From NCBI RefSeq assembly GCF_010727605.1, contig NZ_AP022568.1, forward strand, positions 1,674,001-1,738,000: a stretch of 64,000 nucleotides of DNA, read 5' to 3'. The translations under genes and the position numbers were made by a program. This document shows, in pieces, positions 1-9,056 of the stretch; the first letter of the stretch is position 1, and each line of letters opens with the position of its first letter. Under the pieces are notes generated by a model. It was not told where the DNA came from. It saw only the letters and a program-made list of their open reading frames with translations, and did no database searches. Origin of the DNA: Mycobacterium simiae (lineage in GTDB: Bacteria > Actinomycetota > Actinomycetes > Mycobacteriales > Mycobacteriaceae).

Positions 1-78
1 CTTCTCCCGCGGCGAGGTTTCGATGCGGGTGACCCCGTCGATGACGTCCGGAATATCTTCAAGCGCTGGCAGCGACAT
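1..78 (-). CDS. N-terminal fragment of an unrecognised protein (runs off the window)
   Basis: An ATG at 78 opens a minus-strand reading frame that continues past the left edge; only 26 residues are visible, beginning MSLPALEDIPDVI. A good Shine-Dalgarno (AGGAGAG on the minus strand, about 8 nt upstream) supports the start. It overlaps the end of the upstream thiamine-diphosphate enzyme gene by 20 nt, so the two are probably translationally coupled and co-transcribed. Too little is visible to assign a family. Confidence 0.6.
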   Translation of the reverse strand, partial: MSLPALEDIPDVIDGVTRIETSPREK

Positions 79-1801
79 TGGGGTATCTCTCCTTAACCGT
101 CGAAATTTGGCTCGCTGCACCGGATTCGGACGTTCCGGTGAGGAAGGGTGCGAACGGCGGGATCTCGTCGGCGGCGCACTCGACGCTGATCACCGCCGGC
201 CCGTCGACCTCGAGGGCCGTGCGCACGGCGTTGGCGAGGCCTTTGCGGTCGCTGACGTCCATCGACATCAGGCCGGGGAACATGGCGGCCAGCCCGGCAC
301 CGAGCTGACTGGGTCGGAAACGGTTGTAGCTGTACACGCTGTCGTAGTACAGCTGCTCGCGCGTCACGCACATGGCGTGCGCGTTGTTGTTGAACAGCAC
401 GAAGGTCACCGGCAGCCGGTACTGCACCGCGGTATGCACCTCCATGCCGTGCATGAAGAATGCGCCGTCACCGGCGACCACGACGGTACGCCCATCCGAT
501 CGGCCGGTGTTGGCTCGCCCGAATGCCATTCCAATCCCGGCACCGAAGCTGTAGCCCATGCCGCCCATACCCAACGCGACCGTGAACCTGCCGCCGCGCC
601 GCGGCGACAGGTAGTGCACCGCGGAGGCACCGGTGTTGCCCGCGTCGACCACGATGTCGGCGCCGTCGGGCAGCACTTCGTCGAGCACCGCCATCGCGTC
701 GCGGTAGCGCACACCGGTACCGACGCAGGTCGGCGGCGTCAGCTCCGAGTGTCGCACGACATCGGGAACCCTTACACTCGTTGGCCGTCCGCTCCCGGAC
801 AGGGCGTGGGTCAGCATTCGCAACGTGGCGCGCAGATCCTCGGTGTGCACGTGCGCGCAGGGGATGTACGGCCGCGCGGAGCCGATAGAGACGGTGCGCA
901 CCGCCGCCAAGGCTTCGTCGAGACCGGCCCGGGCGGTGACCGGCAGCCGGGTGCCGACCACCAGGCACACGGCGCTGGCGGCGATCGCTTCGACGACGCC
1001 CGGGTGGCCCATCACGCCGGTCACCCCGAGCGCCGACGACCGGCCGAATCCCGGTGTGCCCGAGGCATCTTTGGCGTCCGGCACGGTCGCGACCCGGGCA
1101 CGCAAGACCGCGCGCAGCTGTTCGAGTTCAACGCGAGCGTCGTCGCGCGCCACCTGTTCGCCCGCGATGATCGTGATCGTTCCGCCGGCGTCGCGCAGCA
1201 AACCCACGATCGGATGCGGATTTCCGATCGGCCGCGGGTCGGCGGTCGTGGCTGCTGGCATGGCCCCGGCGCAGACCTGTGCTTGCTGAATATCCTTGGG
1301 AAGCAACAATACTGCGGGGCCTCCGGTGCGTGCCGCGGCAACGGCCCGGGACAATGCGGCGCCGATCTCGGCCGGCCGTAGCACCCGTTCGGTGTGCACC
1401 GATACCGCGGAGAACACCGCCTGGACGTCAAGGGCGCCGTTGCAGCCGCTGGTGTCTTGGAAGCTGCCCCGACCGTCCAGGGAGGTCGGTGTCTGACCGA
1501 CCAATGCCAGCACCGGTACCCGGCTGGCGAACGACTCGCCAAGGCCCGCTACAAGATTCAGCGCACCGCCGCCCGATGTCGCGGCGACCACCCCCAGGCC
1601 GGCGCCGCTGCGGCTGTACCCGTCGGCCATGGTGGCCGCCGAGAATTCGTGCTTGGCCAGTACCGCAGTGACGCCGGCGTGGAAATATGCTGCGTCGTAA
1701 AGATCTTCGATGTTGGCGCCGTCCACTCCGAAGATATGATTCGCGCCGATCGACGCGAGATATTCGACGATGTGGTCAACAGCCCGGTACTTCCGAGGCA
1801 T
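59..1801 (-). CDS. Thiamine-diphosphate-dependent enzyme, acetolactate synthase large-subunit-like
   Basis: The 580-residue product has the three-domain layout of the acetolactate synthase/benzoylformate decarboxylase family. An N-terminal PYR domain carries a candidate cofactor-activating Glu (AKHEFSAATMADGYSR), a central domain follows, and the C-terminal PP domain has the cofactor signature GDGAFFMHG ending in NNN. The reaction is not identifiable from sequence; pyruvate or another 2-oxo acid is the usual substrate. The start is ATG 1801 (MPRKYRAV) after GGTGAG. A longer GTG start at 1840 is unlikely because it sits inside the -10 element of a SigL-type promoter at 1836-1863. The gene follows rslA by 73 nt on the same strand and overlaps the next gene, so a SigL-driven two-gene unit is inferred. 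Confidence 0.85.
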   Translation of the reverse strand: MPRKYRAVDHIVEYLASIGANHIFGVDGANIEDLYDAAYFHAGVTAVLAKHEFSAATMADGYSRSGAGLGVVAATSGGGALNLVAGLGESFASRVPVLALVGQTPTSLDGRGSFQDTSGCNGALDVQAVFSAVSVHTERVLRPAEIGAALSRAVAAARTGGPAVLLLPKDIQQAQVCAGAMPAATTADPRPIGNPHPIVGLLRDAGGTITIIAGEQVARDDARVELEQLRAVLRARVATVPDAKDASGTPGFGRSSALGVTGVMGHPGVVEAIAASAVCLVVGTRLPVTARAGLDEALAAVRTVSIGSARPYIPCAHVHTEDLRATLRMLTHALSGSGRPTSVRVPDVVRHSELTPPTCVGTGVRYRDAMAVLDEVLPDGADIVVDAGNTGASAVHYLSPRRGGRFTVALGMGGMGYSFGAGIGMAFGRANTGRSDGRTVVVAGDGAFFMHGMEVHTAVQYRLPVTFVLFNNNAHAMCVTREQLYYDSVYSYNRFRPSQLGAGLAAMFPGLMSMDVSDRKGLANAVRTALEVDGPAVISVECAADEIPPFAPFLTGTSESGAASQISTVKERYPNVAASA

Positions 1802-1835
1802 CTGCTCACCTAAGTTCGATTGAGACGATGCCTTT

Positions 1836-1863
1836 GACACGAGTCAGGTGAGCCGGTGGTTCA
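1836..1863 (-). promoter_or_regulatory. Candidate SigL-dependent promoter of the thiamine-diphosphate enzyme gene
   Basis: Read on the minus strand, TGAACC (1863-1858) is followed by a 16-nt spacer and CGTGTC (1841-1836). This matches the SigL consensus reported for M. tuberculosis (TGAACC, about 15-16 nt, CGTGTC). The predicted transcription start would lie roughly 25-30 nt before the ATG at 1801. The -35 hexamer sits within a short inverted repeat (CAGGTGA...TCACCTG, 1845-1867) just after the rslA stop. The motif match is seen directly; SigL control is inferred. Confidence 0.65.
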
Positions 1864-1874
1864 CCTGCCGGGGC

Positions 1875-2642
1875 TTACAGCGAGCGTTCCAGCAGAACCT
1901 CGCCGCTGTCGGCCGCCACCACCTGCACGGCAGCGATCTGCTCGAGTGGTGTCGAAATGCTCGCGGCGGGCATCGCGGTATGGCCGGGTTCGGCCACCCA
2001 GGTCGCCAACCGTGTCTTGCTGCCGTCGCGACCCACCACAACCATCGCCAGCGTGTCATGGTGCGCATACGGCGGAGCCAGGCAGACACACTTCAGGTTG
2101 ATGGCAGTGCCCCAATGCTGGCTGGACAACTGCACCGTCGACGCCAGCATGGTGGTACCCACCTGCGCCATCTCCGACGACTGGGCCACGGGCTGCGTGG
2201 GCGTCGGCGACGAGAAGTGGCCCTGGATGCCCTGGAAACCAAGGAACACGCCGACCGCCAGCACGGCGGCCGCGGCCGACGATGCCACCCAGGTGATTAT
2301 TCGGGCGCGGCGCCGCCGCCAAGCCACCTTCGCCAGCAACGACGGCAACAACTCCGGCGGCGCCGCTGCGGCGGCTCCGGACTGGCCCATTGCGGCCACC
2401 TCTTCACGGTCAAGCTGTGACAGCAGGGCCGGCACCCCACTGAGCTCGGCGACGGCCTCCCGGCATGCCGAACACTGGGCCATGTGCGCCTCGAATTCGC
2501 GGCGGTCGGCCGAGGACAACGACCCCAGCACGTATGCGGCATCCCACATCGCGTAGCGGTGGTTATCACCCATGATCAGACCAAAGACCTCGTTGTCGCC
2601 GGGCGGACCCAAGCCGCGTAGCGGCGTTTTCATTTCATCCAT
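1875..2642 (-). CDS. rslA: Anti-sigma-L factor RslA (zinc-binding, single-pass membrane)
   Basis: The product (255 aa from ATG 2642) holds SigL inactive at the membrane. Its cytoplasmic N-terminus has the zinc anti-sigma motif H-x3-C-x2-C (H53, C57, C60, in AHMAQCSACREAV). One transmembrane helix follows a basic stretch (ITWVASSAAAAVLAVGVFLG). The extracytoplasmic domain contains a CVC pair (LKCVCLAPPYA), suited to redox sensing. It is closely similar, from memory, to M. tuberculosis Rv0736. It lies 58 nt after sigL, as in other mycobacteria. In-frame ATGs at 2648 and 2633 are alternatives; 2642 is best spaced from AAAGGG. Confidence 0.92.
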   Translation of the reverse strand: MDEMKTPLRGLGPPGDNEVFGLIMGDNHRYAMWDAAYVLGSLSSADRREFEAHMAQCSACREAVAELSGVPALLSQLDREEVAAMGQSGAAAAAPPELLPSLLAKVAWRRRRARIITWVASSAAAAVLAVGVFLGFQGIQGHFSSPTPTQPVAQSSEMAQVGTTMLASTVQLSSQHWGTAINLKCVCLAPPYAHHDTLAMVVVGRDGSKTRLATWVAEPGHTAMPAASISTPLEQIAAVQVVAADSGEVLLERSL

Positions 2643-2700
2643 CTCCATTCACCCTTTAAGCATTCGGAGCCGATGACCACACAGATGGGTGGGGGGACTG

Positions 2701-3246
2701 TCATCTCGTAACTCCGAGTTCCTGCAGAGTGAGCCGCAAAGCCCGCACGGCATAGTGTAGTCGGGACTTCACAGTTCCCTCGGCTATCTCGAGGTCTGCA
2801 GCAATCTGCGCCGTGGTCCATCCGCGGTAGTAGGACCGCTCGATGACGGCCCGGTGTTCCGCGGACAATTGCGTCATCGCTTCGGCGATCAGCAGCCGGT
2901 CCAGCGCCGCATTGACCTCATCGGGCGTCGCTTGTTCCGGGGCCCCCTCTTCGTCGAGCGAGCCGACCACGTTGCGATAGCGCGCACTGCGCCGGTCGTC
3001 GATGATCATGTTCCGGGCCACGGTGAACAACCAGGCACGCGCCGACCGCTCCGTGTCGCCGACGACCTCCGGGTGTTGCCATGCGCGCAGCAACGTTTCC
3101 TGGACGACATCCTCGGCGTGGCTTCGGTCGCCGGTCAACCGCAGCGCGTAGCGCCACAGCACCGCGGCGTGCTCGTCGTAGAGCGCCTTCATCAACGCAG
3201 CCTCCCCGGCACCCGATGCCGGGCGAGTCTCAGCACCCCGTGCCAC
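2701..3246 (-). CDS. sigL: ECF RNA polymerase sigma factor SigL
   Basis: The 181-residue product is a compact group IV (ECF) sigma factor. Region 2 (ALYDEHAAVLWRYALRLTGD through WLFTVARNMIIDDRRS) would bind the -10 element. Region 4 (LSAEHRAVIERSYYRGWTTAQIAADLEIAEGTVKSRLHYAVRAL) carries the -35-binding helix-turn-helix. Pairing with rslA and linkage to map-adk-secY match Rv0735. It starts with GTG after GGAGGTGG. A SigL-type promoter at 3267-3294 implies autoregulation. In M. tuberculosis SigL controls secreted disulphide-handling proteins and polyketide genes; the regulon here is inferred. Confidence 0.93.
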   Translation of the reverse strand: MARGAETRPASGAGEAALMKALYDEHAAVLWRYALRLTGDRSHAEDVVQETLLRAWQHPEVVGDTERSARAWLFTVARNMIIDDRRSARYRNVVGSLDEEGAPEQATPDEVNAALDRLLIAEAMTQLSAEHRAVIERSYYRGWTTAQIAADLEIAEGTVKSRLHYAVRALRLTLQELGVTR

Positions 3247-3266
3247 TCGACCACCTCCTGCCCATA

Positions 3267-3294
3267 GACACGAGTTGAGTAGCGGTTTAGTTCG
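3267..3294 (-). promoter_or_regulatory. Candidate autoregulatory SigL promoter upstream of sigL
   Basis: On the minus strand CGAACT (3294-3289) is followed by 16 nt and CGTGTC (3272-3267), the same -10 and spacer length as the element at 1836-1863. It lies in the 52-nt gap between map and sigL, placing the start of transcription close to the sigL Shine-Dalgarno. SigL autoregulation is known in M. tuberculosis; use of this exact element is inferred. Confidence 0.6.
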
Positions 3295-3298
3295 AGGT

Positions 3299-4099
3299 CT
3301 AGCGCAGCGTGAGGATGCGGGGTCCGTCCTCGGTGACGGCCACGGTGTGCTCCCAATGCGCGGCCCGGGATCCGTCGGTGGTGGTGACCGTCCAGTCGTC
3401 GTCGAGAACCCGGGTTTTGCCCGTCCCCAGGGTCAGCATCGGCTCGATGGCCAGCACCGACCCGACGGCGAGCAGCGGTCCGCGGCCCGGCGATCCCTCG
3501 TTGGGCAGGAACGGGTCCATGTGCATCTGCCGGCCGATGCCGTGACCGCCGTACCCTTCGACGATCCCGAAGCTGCGACCGTGCCGCACCGCGGCCGCCC
3601 GGGTTCCCAATTCGATGGCGTGCGAGACGTCGGTCAGCCGGTTACCGGGGATCATCGCCGCGATTCCGGCCTCCAGGGATTCCCTGGTCGCCGCGGACAG
3701 CGCCGCGTCGGCCGGGTCGAGGGCACCGACGCCGAAGGTGATGGCCGCATCGCCGTGCCAGCCGTCCAGGATCGCGCCGCAGTCGATCGATACGAGGTCA
3801 CCGGGCACGAGGATCTCGGCGGCGGACGGAATGCCGTGCACCACCCGGTCGTTGACGGACGCACAGATCGACGCCGGATAGCCGTGATATCCCAGAAACG
3901 ACGGGGTCGCGCCGGCCTCCCGGATCACCGTCTCGGCGATTTGGTCCAACCCCAACGTGGAGCTGCCGGAAGCGGCCGCGGCCTGCACGGCCTGCAGGGC
4001 GGCGGCGACCACGGCGCCCGCCGCGGCCATCGCGTCGAGTTCGCCGGCGCTGCGCTGCGGCACCACCTTGCGGCTCCGCAACCGCGCCAGCGGGTTCAT
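3299..4099 (-). CDS. map: Methionine aminopeptidase type I
   Basis: The 266-residue pita-bread metalloprotease removes initiator Met from nascent proteins. The five metal ligands are visible in order: Asp in SIDCGAIL, Asp in WHGDAAITF, His in GYGGHGIGR, Glu in AIEPMLTLG and Glu in WEHTVAVTE. The length equals that recalled for M. tuberculosis MapA (Rv0734). It follows adk by 2 nt and lies in the secY-adk-map operon. The sequence lacks the long SH3-binding N-terminal extension of the second mycobacterial enzyme (MapB). Confidence 0.95.
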   Translation of the reverse strand: MNPLARLRSRKVVPQRSAGELDAMAAAGAVVAAALQAVQAAAASGSSTLGLDQIAETVIREAGATPSFLGYHGYPASICASVNDRVVHGIPSAAEILVPGDLVSIDCGAILDGWHGDAAITFGVGALDPADAALSAATRESLEAGIAAMIPGNRLTDVSHAIELGTRAAAVRHGRSFGIVEGYGGHGIGRQMHMDPFLPNEGSPGRGPLLAVGSVLAIEPMLTLGTGKTRVLDDDWTVTTTDGSRAAHWEHTVAVTEDGPRILTLR

Positions 4100-4101
4100 C
4101 G

Positions 4102-4647
4102 CTACTTGCCCAGCGCCCGCAGCGCGCGGGCGAATACCTCATCCACCGCACCGATGGCGTCGACGGTCTTGAGCTGGTCGCGGTAGTACTCGAGCAGCGG
4201 GGCGGTTTCGTCCCGGTAGATCTTCATCCGGTTGAGGATGACCTCGTCGGTGTCGTCGGCGCGGCCGCGGCCCTTGAGCCGGTGCAGCAATTCGTCTTCG
4301 GACACCCGGAACTCCAGCACCGCGTCGATGTCGGTGCCGCGGCGGGCCAGCATCTCATGCAGCGCTTTGGCCTGCTCGATCGAGCGCGGGTAGCCGTCCA
4401 GGATGAAACCGTTCGCCACGTCCGGTTCGTCCAGCCGGTCGTCGACGAGCTGATTGGTCAGCTCGGAGGGCACCAAGTCGCCGGCGTCCAGGTACCGCTT
4501 GGCCTCCAGGCCCAGCTTGGTGCCCTGCCCGATATTGCTGCGAAAGAGGTCCCCGGTGGAGATCTGCGGAATCCCGAGCTTCTCGCTGAGCTTCTCCGAC
4601 TGCGTGCCCTTGCCTGCCCCCGGCGGGCCCAGCAATACGACTCTCAC
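4102..4647 (-). CDS. adk: Adenylate kinase
   Basis: The 181-residue kinase interconverts ATP+AMP and 2 ADP. The P-loop is [10 protein letters not shown] at residues 7-16, the AMP-binding segment includes STGDLFRS, and the conserved FILDGYPRS follows. The LID is the short form without zinc cysteines, as in other mycobacterial Adk. Translation starts with GTG at 4647, overlapping the secY stop by 4 nt (GTGA), which indicates translational coupling. Confidence 0.96.
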   Translation of the reverse strand: MRVVLLGPPGAGKGTQSEKLSEKLGIPQISTGDLFRSNIGQGTKLGLEAKRYLDAGDLVPSELTNQLVDDRLDEPDVANGFILDGYPRSIEQAKALHEMLARRGTDIDAVLEFRVSEDELLHRLKGRGRADDTDEVILNRMKIYRDETAPLLEYYRDQLKTVDAIGAVDEVFARALRALGK

Positions 4648-5969
4648 TTAAGGAACCCTTCGTAGTTGCGCTGCATGAGCTGACTCTCGATCTGTTTGAC
4701 CGTATCCAACCCGACACCGATCATGATCAGCACTGCGGTGCCGCCGAATGGCAGGTTTTGTACCGCTCCAGCGTTCCCGATCTGCAGGAACAGGTTCGGC
4801 AGCACCGCGATCGCCCCGAGGTAGATCGAGCCGGGGAGCGTGATCCTGCTCAGCACATAGCGCAGATAGTCGGCAGTGGGCTTACCAGGACGGATGCCAG
4901 GGATGAAGCCGCCGAACTTCTTCATCTCATCGGCACGCTCGTCGGGGTTGAAGGTGATCGACACGTAGAAGTACGTGAAGAAAATGATCAGGCCGAAGTA
5001 GATGGCGATGTAGACCGGGTCGCTCGGGTCGGACAGATAGGTGCCGACGAATTTGTCCCACCAGCTGTTGCCCACGCCGCCGCTGCCGCTGCGGATCAGC
5101 TGCGTGATGAGGTGCGGGATGTAGATCAACGACGAGGCGAAGATGACGGGGATAACGCCGGCCTGGTTGACCTTGAGCGGCAGGTAGGTCGAGGTGCCGC
5201 CGTACATGCGTCGACCCACCATGCGCTTGGCGTACTGCACCGGGATCCGGCGCTGGCCCTGCTCGACGAACACGACGCCGACGATGATGATCAGCGCGGC
5301 CGCACAGACGGCGGCGAAGATCATGCCGCCGCGGCTGTCCAGAATGGTCTTGCCTTCCGCCGGGATGCGTGCGGCGATACCTACGAAGATGAGCAGGGAC
5401 ATGCCGTTGCCGATGCCGCGCTCGGTGATCAGCTCGCCCATCCACATGACCAGCGCCGCCCCGCTGGTCATCACCAACACGATGACGACCAGGGTGAAGA
5501 TGCTCTGATCGGCGATGATGTCTAGCGAGCACCCCTGTAGCAGGCCGCCATTGGCCGCCAGCGCCACGATGCTGGTGGCCTGCAGGATGGCCAGCGCGAT
5601 CGCCAGGTACCGGGTGTACTGGGTCATCTTGGCCTGGCCGGACTGACCCTCCTTGCGCAATTCCTCGAACCGCGGGATCACCACGGTGAGCAACTGCACG
5701 ATGATGCTGGCGGTGATGTAGGGCATGACGCCCACCGCGAACACCGTGAGCTTGAGCAGCGCGCCCCCGGAGAACAGATTGATCAACGAATAGATCTGCC
5801 CGGCCTCGCCGCCGCTGGCTTCTTTGATGCACTGCTGAACGTTCGGAAAGTTCACCCCGGGCGACGGAAGTGCGGCGCCCAGGCGATACAGCACGACGAT
5901 GCCGAGCGTGAAAAGAATCTTCCGTCTCAAGTCGACTGTTCGCAGCGACGAGATGAAAGCCGAAAGCAC
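4644..5969 (-). CDS. secY: Protein translocase subunit SecY
   Basis: The 441-residue protein is the pore subunit of the SecYEG channel in the cytoplasmic membrane. About ten hydrophobic helices are visible, the first beginning [18 protein letters not shown]. Conserved stretches include [16 protein letters not shown] and [23 protein letters not shown]. Translation starts with GTG 5969, five bases after a perfect AGGAGG (5975-5980). secY heads secY-adk-map. In many bacteria it closes the spc operon; here, as in M. tuberculosis, it is separated from rplO, by about 17.7 kb. Confidence 0.97.
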   Translation of the reverse strand: MLSAFISSLRTVDLRRKILFTLGIVVLYRLGAALPSPGVNFPNVQQCIKEASGGEAGQIYSLINLFSGGALLKLTVFAVGVMPYITASIIVQLLTVVIPRFEELRKEGQSGQAKMTQYTRYLAIALAILQATSIVALAANGGLLQGCSLDIIADQSIFTLVVIVLVMTSGAALVMWMGELITERGIGNGMSLLIFVGIAARIPAEGKTILDSRGGMIFAAVCAAALIIIVGVVFVEQGQRRIPVQYAKRMVGRRMYGGTSTYLPLKVNQAGVIPVIFASSLIYIPHLITQLIRSGSGGVGNSWWDKFVGTYLSDPSDPVYIAIYFGLIIFFTYFYVSITFNPDERADEMKKFGGFIPGIRPGKPTADYLRYVLSRITLPGSIYLGAIAVLPNLFLQIGNAGAVQNLPFGGTAVLIMIGVGLDTVKQIESQLMQRNYEGFLK

Positions 5970-6182
5970 TCTATCCTCCTGCGCGGCCGGGGGTCATCCT
6001 GCAGTACGCGCGCTCAACACCCGCAGGCCAGGACGTACGGCGTCACGCGTCAAATCGTGTACGAGACTAACAGCTGGTGAGACCGAATCCTTAAATGGGC
6101 GGCCTGGGGCAGTACCGAAAGGGTCGGAAAAAATTCAGAAAGCCGACAGCCATGAGGCGTAGAGTTTTGATGGCTCGTTGCA

Positions 6183-6200
6183 TTTGCTAAGTATCAATAT
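6183..6200. promoter_or_regulatory. AT-rich element upstream of methyltransferase triplet 1
   Basis: TTTGCTAAGTATCAATAT lies 69 nt before the first methyltransferase start, in the 299-nt gap between the divergent secY and methyltransferase genes. Nothing else in that gap looks coding. A related element, in the opposite orientation and with a few extra bases, precedes the second triplet (16877-16898), sharing TTTGCTAA at one end and TCAATAT at the other. It could be a promoter with a TAAGTAT-like -10 or a regulator site. Confidence 0.35.
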
Positions 6201-6268
6201 GAGCGTCGAGAGCGGCGTCGACGTGCGGCGACCAGCGGACGGAAACCAGCAGACGGAAAGAGTGCACC

Positions 6269-7174
6269 ATGACACGGACTGATCAAGACAGTTGGGATTT
6301 GGCTTCCAGCGTCGGCGCCACGGCAACCATGGTCGCGGCTGCACGCGCGGTGGCCAGCAACGACGCGAATCCGATCATCAACGACCCGTTCGCCGCTCCC
6401 CTGGTGCGGGCGGTCGGGCTCGACTTCTTCCGGCGCGTCGTCGACGGTGAGATCAGCGCCGCAGACGAGCCCGAGGATGGCGACGGGGACCTCCAGTTGG
6501 AGACGGACTCGATCGCGGTGCGCACCCGCTTTTTCGATGACTTCTTCCTCAATGCGGCCCGGGACGGGATCCGCCAGGCGGTGATCCTGGCCGCCGGTCT
6601 CGACGCGCGCGCATACCGGTTGTCCTGGCCGAACGGCGGCGTGGTGTACGAAGTCGATCAACCCCAAGTCATCGAGTTCAAGACCGCCACAATGGCGCGC
6701 CTGGGTGCCGCGCCGGCCACCGACCGGCGCACCGTCAGCGTCGACCTGCGCGACGACTGGCCCGCGGCGTTGCGCAACAGCGGATTCGACGTGAGCCAAC
6801 CGACGTCGTGGAGCGCCGAGGGGCTGCTCATGTACCTGCCGCCCGAGGCGCAGGACCGGCTGTTCGACAACATCACCGCACTGTCCGCCCCGGGCAGCAA
6901 GCTGGCCACCGAATACCACCCCGACAACGACACGACGATGTCCGAACGGGCCCAGGAGTTCAACCAGCGGTGGGCGAAGTTGGGCTGCGACGTCGACCTG
7001 TCCGGGTTGTTCTTCGACGGCGAGCGCAGCAACGTGGTGGAGTATCTGACCGAGCACGGCTGGCAGGTGAGCTCCCGGCCCCGGCGCGAACTGTTCACCG
7101 ATTACGGCCGCGAGTTGTCCGATCGCGAGACCCAGCTGCGCAACATCGTCTCCGTCACCGCGACGCTGCGTTAG
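6269..7174 (+). CDS. SAM-dependent methyltransferase, TIGR00027/Rv0731c family (triplet 1, copy A)
   Basis: The 301-residue protein belongs to the leucine-carboxyl-methyltransferase-like family (PF04072) greatly expanded in mycobacteria. Hallmarks are [20 protein letters not shown] at the N-terminus, the SAM-binding [29 protein letters not shown], and [18 protein letters not shown]. Substrates of this family are not established; O-methylation of a lipid or carboxylate is a guess. It starts with ATG after GGAAAG and leads three co-directional paralogs separated by 9 nt and by a 4-nt overlap. The position matches Rv0731c. Confidence 0.9.
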   Translation: MTRTDQDSWDLASSVGATATMVAAARAVASNDANPIINDPFAAPLVRAVGLDFFRRVVDGEISAADEPEDGDGDLQLETDSIAVRTRFFDDFFLNAARDGIRQAVILAAGLDARAYRLSWPNGGVVYEVDQPQVIEFKTATMARLGAAPATDRRTVSVDLRDDWPAALRNSGFDVSQPTSWSAEGLLMYLPPEAQDRLFDNITALSAPGSKLATEYHPDNDTTMSERAQEFNQRWAKLGCDVDLSGLFFDGERSNVVEYLTEHGWQVSSRPRRELFTDYGRELSDRETQLRNIVSVTATLR

Positions 7175-7183
7175 GGCCGTCGC

Positions 7184-8119
7184 ATGACCACCGAGAGCAG
7201 CGATACCAAGCGATTTGATGGCGACACGTGGGATTTGGCGTCCAGCGTGGGAGCCACCGCCACCGCGGTGGCCGCCCGCCGGGCCATGGCGTCCAAAGGC
7301 CCCAATCCGCTGATCGACGATCCGTTCGCCGAGCCACTGGTCAACGCCGTCGGCGTGCAGGCATTCATCCGCATGATGAACGGCGAACTCGAAACGCCCG
7401 ACGATGATCCCGCCTTCAGCCCGCAGCGCCTCAGCGAGGGCATGGCCGTGCGAACGCGCTACTTCGACGACTTCTTCCTCGAGGCCGTCGGAGCCGGACT
7501 GCGCCAAGCGGTCATCCTCGCGTCCGGGCTCGATACCCGCGGCTACCGGTTGCCGTGGCCGCCGGGGACCGTGCTTTACGAAATCGACCAGCCGAAAGTG
7601 ATCGATTTCAAGACCCGGACATTGGCCGAGCTGGGTGCCGCACCGATAGCGGAGCGCCGGGCGGTGGCGGTGGACCTGCGCGACGACTGGCCAACTGCTT
7701 TGCGCGCCAACGGATTCGACTCAGCCCAACCGACCGCGTGGATCGCCGAAGGACTGCTGGGCTATCTGCCGCCGGACGCCCAGGATCGGCTGTTCGACAA
7801 CATCACCGCGCTGTCGTGCACCGGCAGCCGGATCGGCACCGGCTACGTTCCCGACATTCCCGACCGGGTGCGCAAGCGAGGCCGTGAGCTCAGTGAGCGT
7901 TGGCGCCGCATGGGACTGGACCTGAACTGGTCGGAACTCGTCTACGACGGCGAACGCAATGACGTGGTGGCCTACCTCGACCAGCTGGGCTGGGAAACCA
8001 CGGTCCGGACCACGCCGGAGATGTACGCGCACAACGGTTTCGAATTTCCCGCTGACCCCTCCGCGGCGGCTTTCGGTGACATCAGATATGTGACGGCAAC
8101 GTTAGGGAGTCGATCGTGA
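7184..8119 (+). CDS. SAM-dependent methyltransferase, TIGR00027 family (triplet 1, copy B)
   Basis: The 311-residue paralog of the preceding gene has the same signatures ([54 protein letters not shown]). It differs in the C-terminal third (GTGYVPDIPDRVRKRGREL), where the acceptor substrate may be read. It begins 9 nt after copy A and its stop overlaps the start of copy C by 4 nt, so the three are one operon. The substrate is unknown. Confidence 0.9.
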   Translation: MTTESSDTKRFDGDTWDLASSVGATATAVAARRAMASKGPNPLIDDPFAEPLVNAVGVQAFIRMMNGELETPDDDPAFSPQRLSEGMAVRTRYFDDFFLEAVGAGLRQAVILASGLDTRGYRLPWPPGTVLYEIDQPKVIDFKTRTLAELGAAPIAERRAVAVDLRDDWPTALRANGFDSAQPTAWIAEGLLGYLPPDAQDRLFDNITALSCTGSRIGTGYVPDIPDRVRKRGRELSERWRRMGLDLNWSELVYDGERNDVVAYLDQLGWETTVRTTPEMYAHNGFEFPADPSAAAFGDIRYVTATLGSRS

Positions 8120-9048
8120 CGCGCACCGACCAAGACACCTGGGACCTGGCCTCGAGCGTGGGCGCGACAGCGACCTGGGTGGCCGCCGCCCGGGCTCTGG
8201 CCAGCAAGCGGGCCGACGCGCTGATCGACGATCCGTTCGCCGACCCACTGGTCCGCGCGGTGGGCAAGGATTTCTTCATCGGCGTGCTGGACGGCGAGAT
8301 CACCGACAACAGTGGCGATATCGACCCCGAGGTCGACCCGGAAGCGGAATACAACCTGCGGCGGATGGTCAACATGATGGCCGTGCGAACGCGCCATTTC
8401 GACGACTTCTTTCTCACCGCCGCTGCCGCGGGGGTGCGCCAGGCCGTCATCTTGGCCGCGGGCCTGGACTCGCGAGCCTACCGGTTGGCCTGGCCCGCGG
8501 GCACCGTCGTGTACGAAGTCGATCAGCCGGCGGTCGTCGAATTCAAGACCACGACGCTGGCGAATCTGGGCGCCGAACCCACCGCGCAGCGCCGGACGGT
8601 TGCCGTCGACCTTCGCGATGATTGGGTAAGTGCGTTGCACCGCAACGGCTTCGACGCGGACAAGCCCACGGCGTGGAGCGCCGAAGGACTGCTGATGTAT
8701 CTGCCGCCGGAAGCGCAGGACCGACTTTTCGACGCGATCACCGCGGTCAGCGCGCCGGGCAGCCGGCTGGCGACCGAATACCATCGCGACGGCAGCATGC
8801 CGCTGTTGGAACGACGCGCGAAAGCGATGGCCAACCGCTGGGGTCGGTTGGGTCTCGATGTCGACGTGTCGGCACTCGTCTACTACGGCGAGCGCACCCC
8901 GGCCGCGGACTACCTGAGCGCGCAGGGCTGGACGGTTTCCACCTGTACCCGCGCCGACATGTTCGCCGAGGCGGGTCTGTCTGTGTCGCCGGGGGAGAGC
9001 ATGGAATCGCTGCAGAACAGCATCGCCGTCACCGCCGTGCTGCGATAA
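8116..9048 (+). CDS. SAM-dependent methyltransferase, TIGR00027 family (triplet 1, copy C)
   Basis: The 310-residue third paralog carries [36 protein letters not shown] and [19 protein letters not shown] distinctive acidic insert (DNSGDIDPEVDPEAEYN) lies between the N-terminal motif and the SAM site. It starts with GTG 8116, overlapping the previous stop (GTGA). It ends 8 nt before the stop of the convergent GNAT gene. The substrate is unknown. Confidence 0.9.
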   Translation: MTRTDQDTWDLASSVGATATWVAAARALASKRADALIDDPFADPLVRAVGKDFFIGVLDGEITDNSGDIDPEVDPEAEYNLRRMVNMMAVRTRHFDDFFLTAAAAGVRQAVILAAGLDSRAYRLAWPAGTVVYEVDQPAVVEFKTTTLANLGAEPTAQRRTVAVDLRDDWVSALHRNGFDADKPTAWSAEGLLMYLPPEAQDRLFDAITAVSAPGSRLATEYHRDGSMPLLERRAKAMANRWGRLGLDVDVSALVYYGERTPAADYLSAQGWTVSTCTRADMFAEAGLSVSPGESMESLQNSIAVTAVLR

Positions 9049-9056
9049 CCCCGCGA

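Noticed and set aside
23..1381. 452-codon plus-strand open frame opposite the thiamine-diphosphate enzyme gene
   Set aside because: It is antisense to a gene with clear family motifs; composition (Arg/His/Gly-rich, no domain) is typical of high-GC antisense frames.
1845..1867. CAGGTGA...TCACCTG as an rslA terminator
   Set aside because: The stem is short with a 9-nt loop and no U-tract; the stretch is better explained by the overlapping SigL-type promoter.
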